Below, piece by piece: positions 61,700-64,000 of a DNA stretch of 64,000 bases. Source of the DNA: Limisphaerales bacterium (GTDB lineage Bacteria > Verrucomicrobiota > Verrucomicrobiia > Limisphaerales > UBA1100); the NCBI GenBank assembly GCA_014382585.1, contig JACNJL010000037.1, forward strand, positions 33,718 to 97,717. The letters run 5' to 3'. Positions within the stretch are counted from its first letter, which is position 1, and every line of letters starts with the position of its first letter. The notes beneath the pieces were generated by a model, which saw only the letters and a list, made by a program, of their open reading frames with translations, was not told the DNA's origin and ran no database searches. Position numbers and translations under genes: made by a program.

Positions 61700-61764
61700 C
61701 CGGCTCCGTTTCCGGCTGGTAAAAGTCTGAATTTCCGGTACCCTTTGAGCTTCGAAGGATTGAG

Positions 61765-62235
61765 ATGCTGACTGTCTATGATGGAATCGGATCGGCGGGC
61801 TCAATGAGCCGGCGGCGATTGCTGGAGATCGGGGGCTTGAGCCTCGGCGGTCTGTCGCTTTCGTCCCTGCTCGGCACTCGGGCGTTGGCTAGCGGGCAGC
61901 CCAATCCGCTGACGGGTAAGTCGGTAATTTTTCTCTTTCAACAAGGGGGGCCGAGCCAGCTCGAAACGTTTGATCCCAAACCGGATGCGCCCTCGGGCAT
62001 TCGTACGGTGGGCGACGTGGTCTCCACCTCCGTGCCCGGCGTGCAGTTCGGCGGCACGATGAGTCAGCTGGCGAAGCTGGCGCATAAATTCAACGTGGTG
62101 CGCTCATTCGCCACTCAAAACGGCGGCCACAATATCCAACCGATTGTCAGTTCCTTTTCCAAGAACGCCGCCATCAGCACGCACTTTGCGCGTGTGGCCG
62201 GTGCTACCCGGGCAGAGAGCTGCGTGCGGTTCTGA
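61765..62235 (+). pseudogene. Truncated DUF1501 protein
   Basis: Only about 150 of the usual 450 or so residues remain. The N-terminus has the twin-arginine-like SRRRLLEIGGLSLGGLSLSSLLG, then SVIFLFQQGGPSQLETFDPKPDAPSGIR and VVRSFATQNGGHNIQP, clear DUF1501 sequence. After FARVAGAT (near 62209) family similarity stops and the frame ends 26 bases later. The sequence beyond belongs to an opposite-strand gene starting at 62423. A rearrangement, or an assembly joint, cut both. Confidence 0.85.
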
Positions 62236-62423
62236 TCGCGGGTGGCGCGCTCACCGTCGAGTCGACTTTCCAACTCTTCAATGCGCGCATCCGACTCGCG
62301 ACAAGCCGACACATCGGCAAAATGACCTGACCAAGAGACGCCACCAAAGACTGTGTCTTTCGTTTCATCCTCCCAGCCGATACTGATCTGATTCCCCTTT
62401 GGAACTGAGTAATAATAACTCAT
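62209..62423 (-). pseudogene. 5' fragment of an unrecognised gene
   Basis: ATG 62423 has a good AAGGA ribosome-binding site and the first 70 residues (MSYYYSVPKGNQISIGWEDET...VSWSGHFADVSACRESDARIEELESRLDGE) look like real protein, ending in a coiled-coil-like stretch. I do not recognise the family. The frame continues into reversed DUF1501 sequence from about 62209, so the true C-terminus is missing. It lies upstream of nothing on its own strand and about 160 bases after the HsdR gene's end. Confidence 0.5.
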
Positions 62424-62580
62424 CGTTTTTCCTTGGGTTGAGAATTTATCCCCGCCGACAGATTCGGGGGCTCTTCACAGCAATCCAATCCCTGCACTCG
62501 CATGGTCGATTGCTCCTGTATATGTAATTTCACGGGGTTTACAGGATGGGAACTTTTAATTTGAGAAATTCAGGCCGGTT

Positions 62581-64000
62581 TTAGGCAGCCTGAAAGAGGT
62601 GCTTTTGAAATCCTATAAACAGCTCCCTGATTGAAGCGGCTTCCCCCAGTTCATCCACTGCGTCGTGGATGCCGCCGTATTTTAGCTGGAGAAAACTGCT
62701 GATTTTTTCGGGCTGCAATTCGCTCACGCCTTCCTTGACGTACTGGTCTAGCACGAAATCGAGGAAGACCTTTTGTTTGTCGGTGTAGCTCGAATGAATG
62801 ATGTCGCGGTGCAACGCCACCCGGTCTTCACGGGTCACCGGGGCCAAGGCGTAGGCGATGTAAGCCAGCACGTCGAAAATATCGCTCTGAACGGCGTTGA
62901 TGAGTTTCTTGATCTCGGACAGTTGCGCGAGCGTGTAGCCTTTTTCCGCGAGGCCATCGAGTAGTTTTTGGCGCGTGTCCGGGTGGCTCCAAATTTTCCG
63001 CAGTTGCGCTTCGTCGCGAAAGAAGTCGGGCAGGTCGCCAAAGAGTTGCCCGACAAATTCCGCCGCCGAGATCGGCGTGCCGTCCGCGTGCCAAAAAGTC
63101 GTTTGCACCATGTGCTGGATTTGCCGTTCCTTGCCGTCGGCCAAGGTGATCTTCACCATCCGGCTTGGGGGGCCGGGCGGGGGCTCTGGCCCCGGCCCAG
63201 TTGGTGGCTCTGGCCCCGGCGGGCTCGGCTTGGGCTCTTCAGGCTCCAGCGGTTCGCCGTCCCACTCGTCATCATTAAAATGCAAATACGCCTTCACGAA
63301 ATCGTGGACTGTGAAGTAATCCTTCCCCTCGAAAATACGCGTGCCGCGCCCGATGATTTGTTTGAACTCGATCATGGACTTGATCGTCCGCATCAGCACG
63401 ATGTGCCGCACGTTGCGGGCGTCCACGCCAGTGGAAAGCTTGCGCGAGGTGGTCAATATAGTCGGGATCGTTTTCTCGTTGTCCTGAAACAGCCGAAGCT
63501 TTTGCTCGCCCAGTTTTCCGTCATTCGCCGTCACGCGCACGCAGTAATCGGGATCGGAACTGGTCTTGCATTGGTTGATCAAGTTGCGCACCGCCAACGC
63601 GTGCAACTGCGTGGCGCAAAAGACCAGCGCCTTCTCACTCTGGTCGATGCTGTCCATAAAAATTTGCACCCGCTTCCGTTCACGTTCCTCGATCTCGATG
63701 CGCTTATTAAAATCATCCTCCACGTAGCGTTTGCCATCCTCTACTTCTCCTTCTTCGATTTCATCGTCATCGGTATAAACGTAATCATCAAGCGTGGTGG
63801 AAATCTGGTTTACGCGGAAAGGCGTAAGGTAGCCGTCGTTGATCCCCTCCTTGAGCGAGTAGACATAAACCGGTTCGCCGAAGTAGCTGTAAGTGTCCGC
63901 GTTGTTTTCGCGCTTAGGCGTGGCCGTCAGGCCCAACTGCACGGCGGGCGAGAAATATTCCATGATGCCTCGCCACGAACTTTCGTCCTTGGCCCCGCCG
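62581..64000 (-). CDS. hsdR: Type I restriction enzyme R subunit (HsdR), C-terminal part
   Basis: Partial: the frame runs off the right edge. The remaining 470 or so residues begin in the helicase domain (GAKDESSWRGIMEYFSPAVQLGLTATP, motif III). RecA-like domain 2 follows (KALVFCATQLHALAVRNL, STGVDARNVRHIVLMRTIKSMIEFKQIIGRGTR). A proline/glycine linker of about 30 residues (PPGPEPPTGPGPEPPPGP) leads to the EcoEI-type C-terminal domain, which docks with the methylase. HsdR translocates and cuts unmodified DNA. The nuclease domain and partners HsdM/HsdS lie beyond the window. Confidence 0.92.
   Translation of the reverse strand, partial: GGAKDESSWRGIMEYFSPAVQLGLTATPKRENNADTYSYFGEPVYVYSLKEGINDGYLTPFRVNQISTTLDDYVYTDDDEIEEGEVEDGKRYVEDDFNKRIEIEERERKRVQIFMDSIDQSEKALVFCATQLHALAVRNLINQCKTSSDPDYCVRVTANDGKLGEQKLRLFQDNEKTIPTILTTSRKLSTGVDARNVRHIVLMRTIKSMIEFKQIIGRGTRIFEGKDYFTVHDFVKAYLHFNDDEWDGEPLEPEEPKPSPPGPEPPTGPGPEPPPGPPSRMVKITLADGKERQIQHMVQTTFWHADGTPISAAEFVGQLFGDLPDFFRDEAQLRKIWSHPDTRQKLLDGLAEKGYTLAQLSEIKKLINAVQSDIFDVLAYIAYALAPVTREDRVALHRDIIHSSYTDKQKVFLDFVLDQYVKEGVSELQPEKISSFLQLKYGGIHDAVDELGEAASIRELFIGFQKHLFQAA

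Noticed and set aside
1..64000. tRNA, rRNA, riboswitch, IS element or integrase
   Set aside because: None recognised by eye on either strand; a covariance-model search would be needed to exclude small RNAs.

Overview
This window reads as PVC-superphylum bacterial DNA, most probably Verrucomicrobia. It is GC-rich (roughly 55-60%). It is dominated by families expanded in Planctomycetes and Verrucomicrobia: secreted sulfatases, PSCyt1/DUF1549/DUF1553 cytochrome-like proteins, DUF1592-type proteins, and Tat-exported DUF1501 and DUF1552 proteins. I see no rRNA, tRNA, CRISPR array or IS element.

Layout. 0.1-0.8 kb: a VWA protein. 0.8-15.9 kb: an unbroken minus-strand run. Read in transcription order it holds a di-haem peroxidase, sulfatase, lipoprotein, sulfatase, LysR regulator, winged-helix protein, two sugar-acid dehydrogenases, a HigBA-type toxin-antitoxin pair, a VOC protein, a thioredoxin-like protein, aminopeptidase P, a sugar isomerase and a third sulfatase. 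16-18 kb: APC permease and a spermidine-synthase-like methyltransferase. 18-26.6 kb (minus): a four-gene DUF1592, LamG-PSCyt1-DUF1549-DUF1553, DUF1501, DUF1552 operon. 26.7-31.8 kb: a secreted unknown protein, two antitoxin/PIN modules, oxidoreductases and a HIT protein. 31.9-37.2 kb (plus): a compact five-gene sugar-oxidation operon, overlapping at its end a membrane-SRPBCC gene. 38.7-47.0 kb (plus): DUF1592 and DUF1552, a third antitoxin/PIN module, then DUF1549/LamG/DUF1553 and DUF1501. 47.0-49.8 kb (minus): a copper-resistance cluster. 50.0-50.6 kb: two collapsed pseudogenes. 50.7-59.7 kb (plus): a Spy-like protein, ECF sigma factor, FecR/LamG protein, PSCyt1-DUF1549-DUF1553, DUF1501, FkbM methyltransferase and a fourth sulfatase. 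59.8-64 kb: HNH endonuclease, esterase, a DUF1501 gene cut at a junction, and the C-terminal part of a type I restriction HsdR.

The most striking item is the thioredoxin-like gene at 4559-5776 (minus). Its reading frame is open end to end except for two TGA codons lying exactly where the two catalytic cysteines of the CxxC motif should be. A perfect 7-bp hairpin with a GGUC loop follows at bacterial SECIS distance. I read it as a selenoprotein with a UxxU active site, which standard gene callers would split into two fragments.

Second, three of the four sulfatases have signal peptides whose hydrophobic core (FLSVFLCVLCG and variants) is encoded by a dispersed CACAGAG-type repeat. In the first sulfatase the whole palindromic repeat lies inside the coding N-terminus. 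Functionally the window suggests a scavenger of sulfated polysaccharides: sulfatases remove sulfate, the isomerase/oxidoreductase operons process sugars, and the PSCyt/DUF1501 modules form a cell-envelope layer of unproven function.
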